Both the position numbers and the translations under genes were made by a program. Of a DNA stretch of 64,000 nt, positions 63,859 through 64,000 are shown one piece after another; within the stretch, counting starts at the first letter, position 1; every line of letters begins with the position of its first letter. Location: assembly GCA_033763395.1 (NCBI GenBank), contig JANRKQ010000188.1:1-64000 (forward strand). Direction: 5' to 3'. Below the pieces are notes generated by a model, which searched no databases, was not told the DNA's origin, and worked only from the letters and a program-made list of their open reading frames with translations. The stretch comes from Xiheimicrobium sp033763395 (GTDB taxonomy: Bacteria; Myxococcota; Myxococcia; Myxococcales; Myxococcaceae).

Positions 63859-64000
63859 ATGAAGGTCGAGTTCCGCAACACCCTGTGGGTGGCGCTCGCT
63901 GCTGCGACGCTGTCCATCGCCTGTTCTCCACCGCCGCCTCCGCCTGATGGAGGCACTGGTGGTGGGGGCCCCGAGGACTCCTGCAACGACGACGATCAGT
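63859..64000 (+). CDS. lipoprotein, N-terminal part (runs off the window)
   Basis: The first 47 codons of a gene that continues past the window. KVEFRNTLWVALAAATLSIAC is a lipoprotein signal with lipobox SIAC at Cys22, followed by a Pro-rich PPPPPP and Gly-rich DGGTGGGG spacer, common in myxobacterial lipoproteins. AAAGGGAG lies 7 nt before the ATG. The domain content is not visible. Confidence 0.8.
   Translation, partial: MKVEFRNTLWVALAAATLSIACSPPPPPPDGGTGGGGPEDSCNDDDQ

Overview
The window is about 64 kb of very GC-rich chromosomal DNA from a myxobacterium (phylum Myxococcota, most likely the Myxococcales/Cystobacterineae side). Three things point there: two secreted proteins ending in a MYXO-CTERM sorting signal (Cys-rich motif, one hydrophobic helix, Arg cluster); a tandem pair of tiny proteins of a family I associate with myxobacteria (TIGR04563-like); and a bacterial mevalonate operon (type 2 IPP isomerase, class II HMG-CoA reductase, mevalonate kinase, diphosphomevalonate decarboxylase), together with PilZ and DUF4388/receiver proteins. 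I see no rRNA, tRNA, insertion sequence, prophage, CRISPR array or recognisable defence island. Nearly all DNA is coding and no gap between genes exceeds about 300 bp; the larger gaps mostly hold inverted repeats.

Layout. 1-2.9 kb: a partial 6-phosphofructokinase and small secreted or TPR proteins. 3.0-8.4 kb: lepA-lepB, a small membrane protein, carA and a coupled unknown gene. 8.4-16 kb: a divergent PilZ pair, a metallophosphoesterase, psd-hisS, and a TonB-dependent receptor coupled to a lipoprotein made only of a 5'-nucleotidase C-terminal domain. 16-18.7 kb: the twin small proteins and a large lipoprotein with choice-of-anchor-like domains. 18.7-28.6 kb: a housekeeping run tilS-ftsH-folP-glmM-(hydrolase)-pdxJ-nnr-tsaE, preceded by an unusual 180-bp block of consecutive inverted repeats. 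28.6-34 kb: menB, an epoxide-hydrolase-like enzyme and a 1108-residue surface protein with about 42 Cys-rich repeats. 34-38 kb: a class II glutamine amidotransferase and hutU-hutI. 38-48.6 kb: several lipoproteins and unknown proteins, a Tim44/zinc-ribbon/TerB membrane protein, a methylglutaconyl-CoA-hydratase-like enzyme, an acyl-CoA carboxylase carboxyltransferase and a lysine-fermentation dehydrogenase (Kdd). 48.7-54.3 kb: carbonic anhydrase, a DsrE-like protein and the mevalonate operon. 54.5-64 kb: a MYXO-CTERM protein, a lytic transglycosylase, a tiny four-Cys protein, a pseudo-receiver/DUF4388/receiver protein, a CAP-domain protein, a DciA/DUF721-like protein and a truncated lipoprotein.

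The genes serve central metabolism (glycolysis, pyrimidine/arginine, folate, pyridoxal phosphate, menaquinone, histidine, lysine and possibly leucine breakdown, isoprenoids), the envelope (signal peptidase, FtsH, GlmM, Psd, transglycosylase, many lipoproteins) and signalling (PilZ, receivers). Many neighbours overlap by 1-4 bases (ATGA, GTGA or TGATG), so translational coupling is common. Long reading frames opposite real genes are composition artefacts of the GC-rich third codon position and were excluded.
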